NCBI GenBank assembly: GCA_027623585.1
Contig: JAQBVK010000030.1
Span: 1-13,567 of the forward strand
Origin: Planctomycetota bacterium
Lineage (GTDB): Bacteria; Planctomycetota; UBA1135
Direction of reading: 5' to 3'
DNA: 13,567 bases
The notes beneath the pieces were generated by a model, which had not been told where the DNA came from, searched no databases, and was given only the letters and a program-made list of their open reading frames with translations. The translations under genes were made by a program, and so were the position numbers. Every line of letters begins with the position of its first letter. Position 1 is the first letter of the stretch. Positions 1 to 6,294 of the stretch are shown here, in pieces.

Positions 1-1
1 A

Positions 2-604
2 TGCGGCACGATCCCGCCGTACTCGAGCGTGCGCAAGCAGGACCTCACCGGCCTCAACGCGGTGAAACTCCGCGGCTCCTTCTGGAACTCCTTCGACGTC
101 AAACAGGAGGACACCACCTTCCCGTTTGACCCGGACCGAAAGTACGAGCTGGACGGCTTCTCCACCTACGGCATCGAATTCGAGCGCCTGATTGGCAACG
201 GCTTCACGGTCGGCTTCTCCTACGACACGCGCGACATGGAGATCGAGGGCACGAACTCGCCGGTCAACGGCGAGCAGTTCTCGGTCGGGCTGCGGCGCTA
301 CTTCGGGGACCGCGCGCTGACCTCCTTCCTGGCCGCCCAGATGATCTATCACCAATCGCTGGACTTCCCTGGCGAACTCGGTTTCGACCGCCGCGAGTCG
401 GACGATTACATCGGCATTGGAGCCGGCGGCGGGATCAACCTCGCCCTGACCGAGGACTTCTCGCTCGAGGCCTACCTGATGTACGAGGCTGCGCCCGACG
501 TGAAGACCTACAAACGCATCGTCGACGGCCTCGGCGCGCCGGCCGACCAGACCTTCAACTTCTCGGGCGCGGTCGCCTACGTCGGCATCGGCTTCCACTT
601 TTAG
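2..604 (+). CDS. Outer-membrane beta-barrel protein, C-terminal part
   Basis: The reading frame is open to the left edge (first complete codon at base 2), so this is the last ~200 residues of a longer protein; the in-frame GTG at 29 is probably not the true start. The translation alternates short stretches of hydrophobic and polar residues with many Gly, Tyr and Phe (for example GFTVGFSY, SLEAYLMYEA, GAVAYVGIGFHF), as expected for amphipathic transmembrane beta strands. It ends in an aromatic residue (GIGFHF), the classic C-terminal signature recognised by the BAM machinery. I infer an outer-membrane barrel, but neither substrate nor porin class can be named. It is tail-to-tail with the dehydrogenase gene, with only 16 bp between stop codons and no terminator hairpin there. 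Confidence 0.7.
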   Translation, partial: CGTIPPYSSVRKQDLTGLNAVKLRGSFWNSFDVKQEDTTFPFDPDRKYELDGFSTYGIEFERLIGNGFTVGFSYDTRDMEIEGTNSPVNGEQFSVGLRRYFGDRALTSFLAAQMIYHQSLDFPGELGFDRRESDDYIGIGAGGGINLALTEDFSLEAYLMYEAAPDVKTYKRIVDGLGAPADQTFNFSGAVAYVGIGFHF

Positions 605-620
605 GCGGCTGCTCGCGCGC

Positions 621-1679
621 TCAGACCGGAACCGCGGCGAGTTCGTCGAGCAGCATGTCGCCGATTTCGTCGGTACGGTGCGCGCCGACCGCAAGGCTCG
701 TCATGCGGCGCGTCAACGTCTGCGCGATCGCCGCTTCGACCGCGGCTGCGGCTTCCGCTTCCTTGAGCCAGACCAGCATCATCTGCACCGCGGCGATGGT
801 GGCCACCGGATTCGCGACGTTCTTGCCCGCCGCCTGCGGAAAGGAGCCGTGCACGCTCTCGAAGAGTCCGCGCTGGCCCGGATGCAGATTGGCGCTCGCC
901 GCCACGCCCATTCCACCCTGCAGCATCGCGCCGAGGTCGGTGATGATGTCACCGAAAAGATTGGTGGTGACGATGACGTCGAGACTCTCGGGCGCCTCGA
1001 GCATGCGCATGCACGCGGCGTCCACGTAGAGGTGGCCGGTGCTCACGTCCGGGTATTCCTTCGCTACTTCGGCGAAGACCCGCGTGTAAAGATCCTGCGC
1101 GCGCACCGCATTGGCCTTGTCTACCAGGGTCAGATGCTTGCGCCTGCGGGTGCGCGCTGCTTCGAAGGCGTAGCGCACGATGCGCTCGGTGCCCTTGCGC
1201 GTGTAGAGCATCGCCTGACTGGCGACTTCGTTCTCGGTGCCCTGCGCTTCGAAGCTCGGCTTCTGCACGTAGGCGTCTTCGGTGTTCTCGCGCACCACCA
1301 GCATGTCCACGTGCTCGGGGCCCTTGCCCTTGAGCGGGCAGAAACGCGCGTCGAGCAGCTTGATCGGCCGCAGGTTCACGAACAGATCGAGATCCCAGCG
1401 CAGGCGGCCGATGATGCCGCGCTCCAGCAAGCCGATGGGCGCGCGCGGATCGCCGATCGCGCCGAGCAAGATCGCGTCCGCCGTCTTGACCTCTTCGAAG
1501 GCTGCGTCCGGAAAGATTTCTTCGGTCTCCAGCCAGTGCGCGGTGCCGAAGGGATACTCAGTCGCGGCCACCGCGAAGCCAAAGCGCTCCCCCGCCGCGC
1601 GCATTACGCGCAAGCCCTGTTCCACGACCTCCGGCCCCACCCCGTCGCCGGCGATCACCGCGATGCGGTGCGTCTTCAT
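621..1679 (-). CDS. Isopropylmalate/isocitrate dehydrogenase family enzyme (LeuB-like)
   Basis: This 352-residue protein matches the usual length of LeuB, an NAD(P)-linked decarboxylating dehydrogenase acting on 3-isopropylmalate or related 2-hydroxyacids in the cytosol. Visible family features are the N-terminal IAGDGVGPEV (residues 8-18), the substrate loop LLERGIIGRLR with R94 and R103, VVREN with R130, Y137, catalytic K188 (VDKANA), D220 (YVDA) and metal ligands D244/D248 (FGDIITD). The nucleotide-binding ESVHGS follows at 274-279. The ERGxxxxLR segment resembles LeuB. VVRENTED, in place of the LeuB form VVRELTGG, resembles isocitrate, homoisocitrate or tartrate dehydrogenases, so the substrate is uncertain. 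The cofactor-selecting position after HGSxP is Gln rather than the Asp of typical NAD-dependent LeuB. The start is the ATG at 1679, 9 nt after the sulfatase stop; no good ribosome binding site is seen, which suggests translational coupling. Confidence 0.88.
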   Translation of the reverse strand: MKTHRIAVIAGDGVGPEVVEQGLRVMRAAGERFGFAVAATEYPFGTAHWLETEEIFPDAAFEEVKTADAILLGAIGDPRAPIGLLERGIIGRLRWDLDLFVNLRPIKLLDARFCPLKGKGPEHVDMLVVRENTEDAYVQKPSFEAQGTENEVASQAMLYTRKGTERIVRYAFEAARTRRRKHLTLVDKANAVRAQDLYTRVFAEVAKEYPDVSTGHLYVDAACMRMLEAPESLDVIVTTNLFGDIITDLGAMLQGGMGVAASANLHPGQRGLFESVHGSFPQAAGKNVANPVATIAAVQMMLVWLKEAEAAAAVEAAIAQTLTRRMTSLAVGAHRTDEIGDMLLDELAAVPV

Positions 1680-1688
1680 CTTGGAATT

Positions 1689-3137
1689 CTACGGTACCCG
1701 GCCAGGCTCGCGGTTCTCGATGCCTTCGATTTCGCTGAGTGAGTCGCCGAGTCGCGCGCGCATCGCGTCGGCGAGCGCGCAGAGCCGCTCGACCACCTCC
1801 GGCCGCTCCGCCGCAAGATCGCGGCTTTCGCCCGGATCGGCTTCCAGGTCATAGAGCTCGAGGCCGGTCTTCACGCTGTAGTCGTAGAGACCCGGCACGC
1901 CGCCGCGGCCGAGCGTGCGGTTCTGCATGCTGCGGTAGCCGTGCGGGAAGTGAAGTTTCCAGCGTCCAGCGCGCATCGCATGCAGCGCGTTGACCTCGTA
2001 CCAGTAGAAGTAGGGATGCTCGGGATCGAAGAGTTCAGCGGGCAGCACCTGCAAGTCGTGGGCAACTGCGAGTGTCGGGAGCAGACTGCGGCCGTCGATC
2101 GGCAACTGCGGCTGCTCGATACCCACGCCACTGCGCTCCACGAGGTCGCGAAGCGTGGGGAAGAGGTCGATCGCATTACAGGCTTCGCGGACGACCGTGC
2201 CCGGCCGGATGCCGCGCGGCCAGCGCATGAGCAGCGGCACGCGCATCCCGCCCTCGAATACCGTGCCCTTGCCTTCGCGGTACGGTCCGGTCACTCCCGC
2301 GTGATCTCCGTAGGAGAGCCACGGGCCATTGTCGCTCGCGAAGATCAGGATCGTGTTGTCGGCGACGCCCGCGTCTTCGAGCGCGGAGAGCAGAATGCCG
2401 ACGCTCGCGTCGATCTCTTCCACCACGTCGCCGTAGAGGCCCGATTCGCTGTGCCCGCGAAAGGTTTCGGACACGTGCAGCGGCACGTGCGGCATCGGAT
2501 GCGGAACGTACAGGAAGAAGGGCTTGCCGGCGCGGGCGCTGCGACGGATGAAGTCGGCGCCGCGCCGCGCGAAGCCTAGCGTGAATTCACGCTGGTCCGG
2601 ATCGTGTTCGACGATCTCCTCTTGCTCGTAGAAGGGCAGCGGCGGGTACTCCGAACTCTGCGGATGATGAGGCCACATGTCGTTCGAGTACGGAATGCCC
2701 GCGAACTCGTCGAAGCCGTGCCGCGTGGGCAGGAACTCAGGCAGGCAGCCGAGATGCCACTTGCCGAAGATCGCGGTCGAGTAGCCGCGCGACTTGAGCA
2801 TTTCCGCAAGCGTGATCTCGTCCGCGTGCAGGCCGTGCTTGGCGTTGGGCCCCAGCGCGCCGTGGATGCCGATCCGGTTCGGATAGCAGCCCGTGAGCAG
2901 CGCCGCGCGCGAAGCCGAGCACACCGGCTGCGCGACGGCGAAGTCGGTGAAGAAAGCGCCTTCGGCGGCGAGGCGATCGATCACCGGCGTGCGATGCGGG
3001 CCGCCGGTGCATCCGAGGTCGCCCCAACCGAGATCGTCCACGAACACCAGCACCACGTTCGGCGGGTCGTAGGAATCCACCTTCGGCGCTGCGCACGAGG
3101 CGGCGACGAACATGAGCAGAGCTGCGATGCGCATCAT
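1689..3137 (-). CDS. Type I sulfatase, probable lipoprotein
   Basis: A 482-residue arylsulfatase-family enzyme that would hydrolyse sulfate esters outside the cytoplasm. Sulfatase landmarks occur in order: metal-binding D34/D35 (VDDLGWGDLG), the formylglycine site C73-S-A-S-R77 followed by AALLTG, K126/H128 (GKWHLG), the H213-H221 cluster (HPMPHVPLH), D269/N270 (SDNG) and K290 in EGKGTVFEGG. Cys at position 73 would need conversion to formylglycine by a sulfatase-modifying enzyme; none is encoded here. The N-terminus MMRIAALLMFVAASC looks like a short lipoprotein signal with Cys15 as the lipid-attachment site. I chose the ATG at 3137 because it begins this signal. The frame stays open to 3299, but that extension overlaps the divergent oxidoreductase gene and has no sulfatase similarity. 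The substrate (carbohydrate or aryl sulfate) cannot be read from sequence. Confidence 0.9.
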   Translation of the reverse strand: MMRIAALLMFVAASCAAPKVDSYDPPNVVLVFVDDLGWGDLGCTGGPHRTPVIDRLAAEGAFFTDFAVAQPVCSASRAALLTGCYPNRIGIHGALGPNAKHGLHADEITLAEMLKSRGYSTAIFGKWHLGCLPEFLPTRHGFDEFAGIPYSNDMWPHHPQSSEYPPLPFYEQEEIVEHDPDQREFTLGFARRGADFIRRSARAGKPFFLYVPHPMPHVPLHVSETFRGHSESGLYGDVVEEIDASVGILLSALEDAGVADNTILIFASDNGPWLSYGDHAGVTGPYREGKGTVFEGGMRVPLLMRWPRGIRPGTVVREACNAIDLFPTLRDLVERSGVGIEQPQLPIDGRSLLPTLAVAHDLQVLPAELFDPEHPYFYWYEVNALHAMRAGRWKLHFPHGYRSMQNRTLGRGGVPGLYDYSVKTGLELYDLEADPGESRDLAAERPEVVERLCALADAMRARLGDSLSEIEGIENREPGRVP

Positions 3138-3158
3138 CGGCGTCCAGCATGGCGTCGC

Positions 3159-3173
3159 CGCAGGTATCCTGCG
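3159..3173. promoter_or_regulatory. 15-bp palindrome in the divergent intergenic gap, possible operator
   Basis: CGCAGGTATCCTGCG is a perfect inverted repeat (6-bp arms around TAT). It fills the centre of the only 40-bp space between the divergent starts of the sulfatase (3137) and the oxidoreductase (3178). It lies just upstream of the oxidoreductase ATG, where its ribosome binding site would be. Both promoters must lie in or around this gap, so a bound dimeric regulator could affect both genes. I see no convincing -35/-10 pair; TATCCT at 3165-3170 is the only box-like string. A chance palindrome is quite possible in GC-rich DNA. Confidence 0.3.
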
Positions 3174-3177
3174 CGCG

Positions 3178-4899
3178 ATGACGCGAAAGCCGCGCTCCGA
3201 GACCGCCATGGCGGCGTCGTGGATCCCGTTCGGGATCGGCTTGACCAAGCCGAAGCACTTCCGCGACATGGCGAAGATTGCGTGGGAGAACCGCGACAAC
3301 CTCGGCTATGCGTGGAAGGTGCTCTCGCGCGGCGTCTGCGACGGTTGCGCGCTCGGCACCACCGGACTCAAAGACTGGACGGTCGACGGCACGCACCTCT
3401 GCATGGTGAGGCTCGAGCTGCTGCGCCTGAACACCATGGGGCCGCTGGATCCGGCGCGCCTGGCCGACGCCGATGCCGTGGCGCGACTCTCCTCCAAGGA
3501 AATGCGCGCACTCGGCCGGCTCCCCTATCCGATGCGGCGCCGCCGCGGGGAACCCGGCTTCACGCGCCTGAGTTGGGAAGAATTGTGGTCGGAGGTCGGG
3601 CCGCGCTGGCGGGCCTGCCGAGCAGAGCGCACCGCCGCCTTCGTGACCAGCCGCGGCGTCACCAACGAGACCTATTACGTCGCGGGTAAGGTGATGCGTT
3701 TTCTCGGGACGCCGCACGTGGACAACAGCGCGCGGCTGTGTCACTCGCCGAGTTCGAGCGCGTTGAAGGCGACCGTCGGCGTGGCGGCGACCACCTGCTC
3801 CTACGTGGACTGGTTTCACGCCGACCTGATCGTGTTCCTCGGCTCGAATCCGGCCAATGATCAGCCGGTGGCCACCAAGTACTTGCTCGAAGCTCGCAAG
3901 CGCGGCGCGCGTGTGATCACGGTGAACGCCTACCGCGAACCTGGCATGCGCCGCTACTGGGTGCCTTCGTCGGCGATGTCCGCCATGTTCGGCACCGAGA
4001 TTTCCGATCGCGACTTCTTGGTCAAGATCGGCGGCGACCTCGCCTTCCTGAACGCGGCCGCGAAGTTGCTGGTCGAACGCGGCGCGGTCGCGCGAGAATT
4101 CCTCGACGCCGCCACCGCGGGCTACGAGGAGTTCAGCGCCGAACTCGCGCGCCAGCCGCTCGATGAACTCTGCGCTCTGGCCGGTGTCGAGCGCGCCGAA
4201 GTCGAGGCCTTCGCCGACGAGATCGCGCGCGCCGACAAGGGCGTGCTGGTGTGGTCGATGGGCATCACCCAACATCCGCACGGCGCCGAAACCGTCAAGG
4301 CGATCGCCAACCTCGGCATGTTGAAGGAATGGGTCGGGCGCGAGGGCTGCGGCCTGATGCCGATTCGCGGTCACAGCGGCGTGCAGGGCGGCGCCGAGAT
4401 GGGCGCCTACTCGACGGCGCTGCCTGGCGGCGTCGAGGTCAACGCCGAAAGTGCGCGTCATTTTTCCGCGCTCTGGGGTTTCCCGGTACCCGAGGCGCCC
4501 GGCATGACCACGGTCGATTACCTCGAGGCCGCGCACCGCGGGGAACTCGACGCGCTCTACTGCATCGGCGGCAACTTCCTGGAGACCATGCCCGATCCGC
4601 CGCGCATCGCCGAGGCGCTCGCGCGCATCCCGCTACGCATCCACTCCGACATCGTGGTCACCAACCAGATGTTGGTGGAGCCGGCTGAGGTGGTGTACTT
4701 GCTGCCCGCGCGCACGCGCTACGAGCAGGAAGGCGGCGGCACCGAGACCAGCACCGAGCGGCGCGTGATCTACTCGCCGCACATCCCCGGCCACGAGATC
4801 GGCGAAGCCGGCAGCGAATGGCGCATGTTGCTCGAACTGGCGCGCGCGGTGCGGCCGGAGGATCCCGCCTGTCCGGCCTTCGTCGGCGGTGCGCGCTGA
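3178..4899 (+). CDS. Formate-dehydrogenase-like molybdopterin oxidoreductase, N-terminal/catalytic part (frame-broken)
   Basis: This 573-residue piece belongs to the FdhF/YdeP group of bis-molybdopterin oxidoreductases. C54xxC57 (VCDGCALG) and C75 near the N-terminus are candidate ligands for one iron-sulfur cluster. NSARLCH puts C188-H189 at the place of the Sec/Cys-His pair that ligates molybdenum in formate dehydrogenases. Later stretches (FLGSNPANDQP, IRGHSGVQGGAEMG, YCIGGNFLETMPD) are typical of molybdopterin-binding domains II and III. The family is usually about 750 residues long; here a TGA at 4897-4899 ends the frame before the C-terminal dinucleotide-binding domain, which continues in the next frame from about 4889. 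I chose the ATG at 3178; an ATG at 3208 is an alternative, and the frame runs open to 3112 inside the sulfatase signal region. The electron donor or acceptor is unknown, and formate as substrate is only a possibility. Confidence 0.85.
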   Translation: MTRKPRSETAMAASWIPFGIGLTKPKHFRDMAKIAWENRDNLGYAWKVLSRGVCDGCALGTTGLKDWTVDGTHLCMVRLELLRLNTMGPLDPARLADADAVARLSSKEMRALGRLPYPMRRRRGEPGFTRLSWEELWSEVGPRWRACRAERTAAFVTSRGVTNETYYVAGKVMRFLGTPHVDNSARLCHSPSSSALKATVGVAATTCSYVDWFHADLIVFLGSNPANDQPVATKYLLEARKRGARVITVNAYREPGMRRYWVPSSAMSAMFGTEISDRDFLVKIGGDLAFLNAAAKLLVERGAVAREFLDAATAGYEEFSAELARQPLDELCALAGVERAEVEAFADEIARADKGVLVWSMGITQHPHGAETVKAIANLGMLKEWVGREGCGLMPIRGHSGVQGGAEMGAYSTALPGGVEVNAESARHFSALWGFPVPEAPGMTTVDYLEAAHRGELDALYCIGGNFLETMPDPPRIAEALARIPLRIHSDIVVTNQMLVEPAEVVYLLPARTRYEQEGGGTETSTERRVIYSPHIPGHEIGEAGSEWRMLLELARAVRPEDPACPAFVGGAR

Positions 4900-5407
4900 G
4901 ATCGCGCGCGCAGTGCCGAGTTACGTGGGCATCGAGAAGCTCTCGAAGCAAGGCGATCAATTCCAGTGGGGCGGCGCGCATCTGTGTGCAGAGCGCAAGT
5001 TCCCGACCGATGACGGCAGAGCCCACTTCCAGACTTTGCGCCCGCCCGGTCTCGGTGAGAAGCGTCCCGCGCGCGCTCCCGATTGCTTTGTGCTCGCCAC
5101 GCGCCGCGGCAAGCAGTTCAACTCGATGATCCAGCGCGAGCGTGATCCGCTCACCGGCGCTGATCGCGACCACGTTTTCATTCATCCTGACGATGCGACG
5201 GCGCTCGATCTGCGCCGCGACGACGCGATCCTGCTCGAGAACGCCACCGGCACGATGCGCGGGCGCGTCTTCCCTGCCGAAGTCGCGCGCGGCACGCTGC
5301 AGGCGCACTGGCCGGAAGCCAACGTGCTGATCCCGCACGGAGTGGTCGACGCTGGCGGTGGCGTGCCGGACTACAACGCGCGCGTCACGCTGCGCCACGG
5401 CAGTTAG
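4889..5407 (+). CDS. Molybdopterin dinucleotide-binding C-terminal domain of the same oxidoreductase (second fragment)
   Basis: A 172-residue frame that opens with GTG at 4889 and overlaps the preceding stop by 11 nt. It carries QFQWGG and RGKQFNSMIQ, then a beta-rich stretch (HVFIHPDDATALDLRRDDAILLEN is split by turns) ending in HWPEANVLIPHGVVD, which is the molybdopterin-dinucleotide-binding domain that normally ends FdhF/YdeP enzymes. The lengths of the two pieces add up to one normal enzyme (about 745 residues). The simplest reading is a single gene with one net +1 frame change near 4889. Alternatives are a genuine two-subunit split with coupled translation from the GTG, or a sequencing or assembly indel. 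It ends 7 bp from the convergent small exported gene. Confidence 0.75.
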   Translation: MRAEIARAVPSYVGIEKLSKQGDQFQWGGAHLCAERKFPTDDGRAHFQTLRPPGLGEKRPARAPDCFVLATRRGKQFNSMIQRERDPLTGADRDHVFIHPDDATALDLRRDDAILLENATGTMRGRVFPAEVARGTLQAHWPEANVLIPHGVVDAGGGVPDYNARVTLRHGS

Positions 5408-5414
5408 CCGCCGG

Positions 5415-5759
5415 TCAGAGCGAAATCAGCCGATCGGGCTGCACGCGCGTCTGCTCGGTCTCGATGCGCCACGGCAGGAAGAACACCGGCCGCGTGATCT
5501 GGATCGTGACTTCCGCGTCGGGATCGTTCCAACCGGTCACGAAAGAAACTTGCATCGCTTGCGAGAAGAAGCCGCGGTGGAAGGAGTAGTCGCGCACCGA
5601 CAGTTCCTCTTGGCCGCTGGACGCCACCGCGCGCGCGTGGCAGATCGCCATGCCTCCATCGGAAGCGGAATAGGCGTTTACGGCGTTCCCCGCCGCCATC
5701 AGCCCGACGGTGAGGCCGACCGGCAGTAGCCGGCGCAGCCAGAGGCGGGCAGGGTTCAT
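5415..5759 (-). CDS. Small exported protein of unknown function
   Basis: I do not recognise this 114-residue protein. It begins with an n-region containing two arginines (RLWLRR), a hydrophobic core (LLPVGLTVGLMAAG) and a plausible signal-peptidase site after AVNA. The predicted mature protein is therefore about 85 residues, outside the cytoplasm. The mature part contains one Cys (AICHARA), several aromatic residues and alternating hydrophobic patterns (EVTIQITRPVFFLPWRIE) that suggest a small beta-rich fold. The ATG at 5759 is preceded directly by AGGG, too close for a standard ribosome binding site. It lies downstream of mscL on the same strand but beyond that gene's terminator hairpin, so it either has its own promoter in 5760-5783 or depends on read-through. 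Coding status rests on the signal peptide and on exact fit between neighbours. Confidence 0.6.
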   Translation of the reverse strand: MNPARLWLRRLLPVGLTVGLMAAGNAVNAYSASDGGMAICHARAVASSGQEELSVRDYSFHRGFFSQAMQVSFVTGWNDPDAEVTIQITRPVFFLPWRIETEQTRVQPDRLISL

Positions 5760-5772
5760 CCCTGCATCAGCG

Positions 5773-5819
5773 GATCAAAGCAAGCGGTCCATGAGCGGAG
5801 CAAGGCGCTCATGGACCGC
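5773..5819 (-). terminator. Intrinsic terminator of mscL (14-bp hairpin)
   Basis: A perfect 14-bp inverted repeat with arms GCGGTCCATGAGCG (5784-5797) and CGCTCATGGACCGC (5806-5819) around an 8-nt loop lies 12 bp beyond the mscL stop. Read on the minus strand it is followed by TTGCTTTGATCC, a modest T-rich tail. Position and stem stability support termination of the propeller/hydro-lyase/mscL unit. The interrupted T-run means partial read-through into the small exported gene is possible. Confidence 0.7.
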
Positions 5820-5831
5820 AGGACTCAGGAC

Positions 5832-6272
5832 TCAGGCCGCCGAAGTGCAGTGGCCGCATTTACTGGCCTTGACCGGAATCGGCATGCAGCAGGACCCGCA
5901 GTCCTTGGTAGTCGGCGCAGCGGCCGGGGCCGGCGCCTCCTTCTGCTTGACCGCGTTCATCGCCTTGATCAGCATGAACACCGCAAAGGCGACGATGATG
6001 AAGGTGAAGGTGGCGTTGATGAACTTGCCGTAGCCGAGCACCACGCCCGGGTCGGTGATCTTGCCCTCGGCGTCCTTGATCGGCTCGACCAGGGTCAACA
6101 CCAGTTTGCCGAAGTCCACGCCGCCGGTGAGTTTTCCGATCACCGGCATCAGGATGTCATCGACCAGGCTCTTCACGATCGGCGTGAAGGCGCCGCCGAT
6201 GATGATGCCGACGGCCATGTCCATGACGTTTCCGCGCATCGCGAAATCCTTGAATTCCTTCATCATTCCCAT
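5832..6272 (-). CDS. mscL: Large-conductance mechanosensitive channel with cysteine-rich tail
   Basis: A 146-residue MscL, the inner-membrane pentameric channel that opens on membrane tension to release solutes during hypo-osmotic shock. The N-terminus MGMMKEFKDFAMRGNVMDMA aligns with the conserved N-terminal helix and first transmembrane segment. TM1 spans roughly 17-45 (AVGIIIGGAF...LMPVIG) and TM2 roughly 80-105 (FINATFTFIIVAFAVFMLIKAM). After an Ala/Pro linker, the tail carries C125xxC128-C129 and C139xxC142 (DCGSCCMPIPVKASKCGHC), a zinc-ribbon-like knuckle in place of the E. coli-type C-terminal helix. The start at 6272 is set by an AAGGAG 7 nt upstream and by the family N-terminus; the frame is open further to 6326, but that would overlap the preceding gene. 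It starts 22 nt after the hydro-lyase stop, so the two are probably co-transcribed. Confidence 0.95.
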   Translation of the reverse strand: MGMMKEFKDFAMRGNVMDMAVGIIIGGAFTPIVKSLVDDILMPVIGKLTGGVDFGKLVLTLVEPIKDAEGKITDPGVVLGYGKFINATFTFIIVAFAVFMLIKAMNAVKQKEAPAPAAAPTTKDCGSCCMPIPVKASKCGHCTSAA

Positions 6273-6279
6273 CTGATTG

Positions 6280-6285
6280 CTCCTT
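6280..6285 (-). promoter_or_regulatory. Ribosome binding site of mscL
   Basis: AAGGAG on the minus strand with a 7-nt spacer to the ATG at 6272. It decides between this start and the upstream in-frame codon at 6326. It is one of the few clear Shine-Dalgarno sequences in the window. Confidence 0.85.
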
Positions 6286-6294
6286 GGTCTCGTT

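Noticed and set aside
605..620. Possible bidirectional terminator between the barrel gene and the dehydrogenase
   Set aside because: Only 16 bp with no inverted repeat or T-run on either strand.
678..1742. Plus-strand open frame of 354 codons opposite the dehydrogenase
   Set aside because: Antisense of a gene with every catalytic residue visible; its own translation is low-complexity Arg/Ala/His.
3138..3299. 54-residue N-terminal extension of the sulfatase
   Set aside because: It overlaps the divergent oxidoreductase start, has no sulfatase similarity, and would bury the lipoprotein signal that starts at 3137.
2737..4536. Long minus-strand open frame (599 codons) opposite the molybdoenzyme
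   Set aside because: It is rich in Arg, Ala, Gly and His with no domain pattern and lies antisense to a well-supported enzyme; such frames are common in GC-rich DNA.
4897..4899. TGA in the molybdoenzyme as a selenocysteine codon
   Set aside because: The active-site position is already Cys (C188), the reading after this TGA in the same frame has no family similarity, and the true continuation is in another frame.
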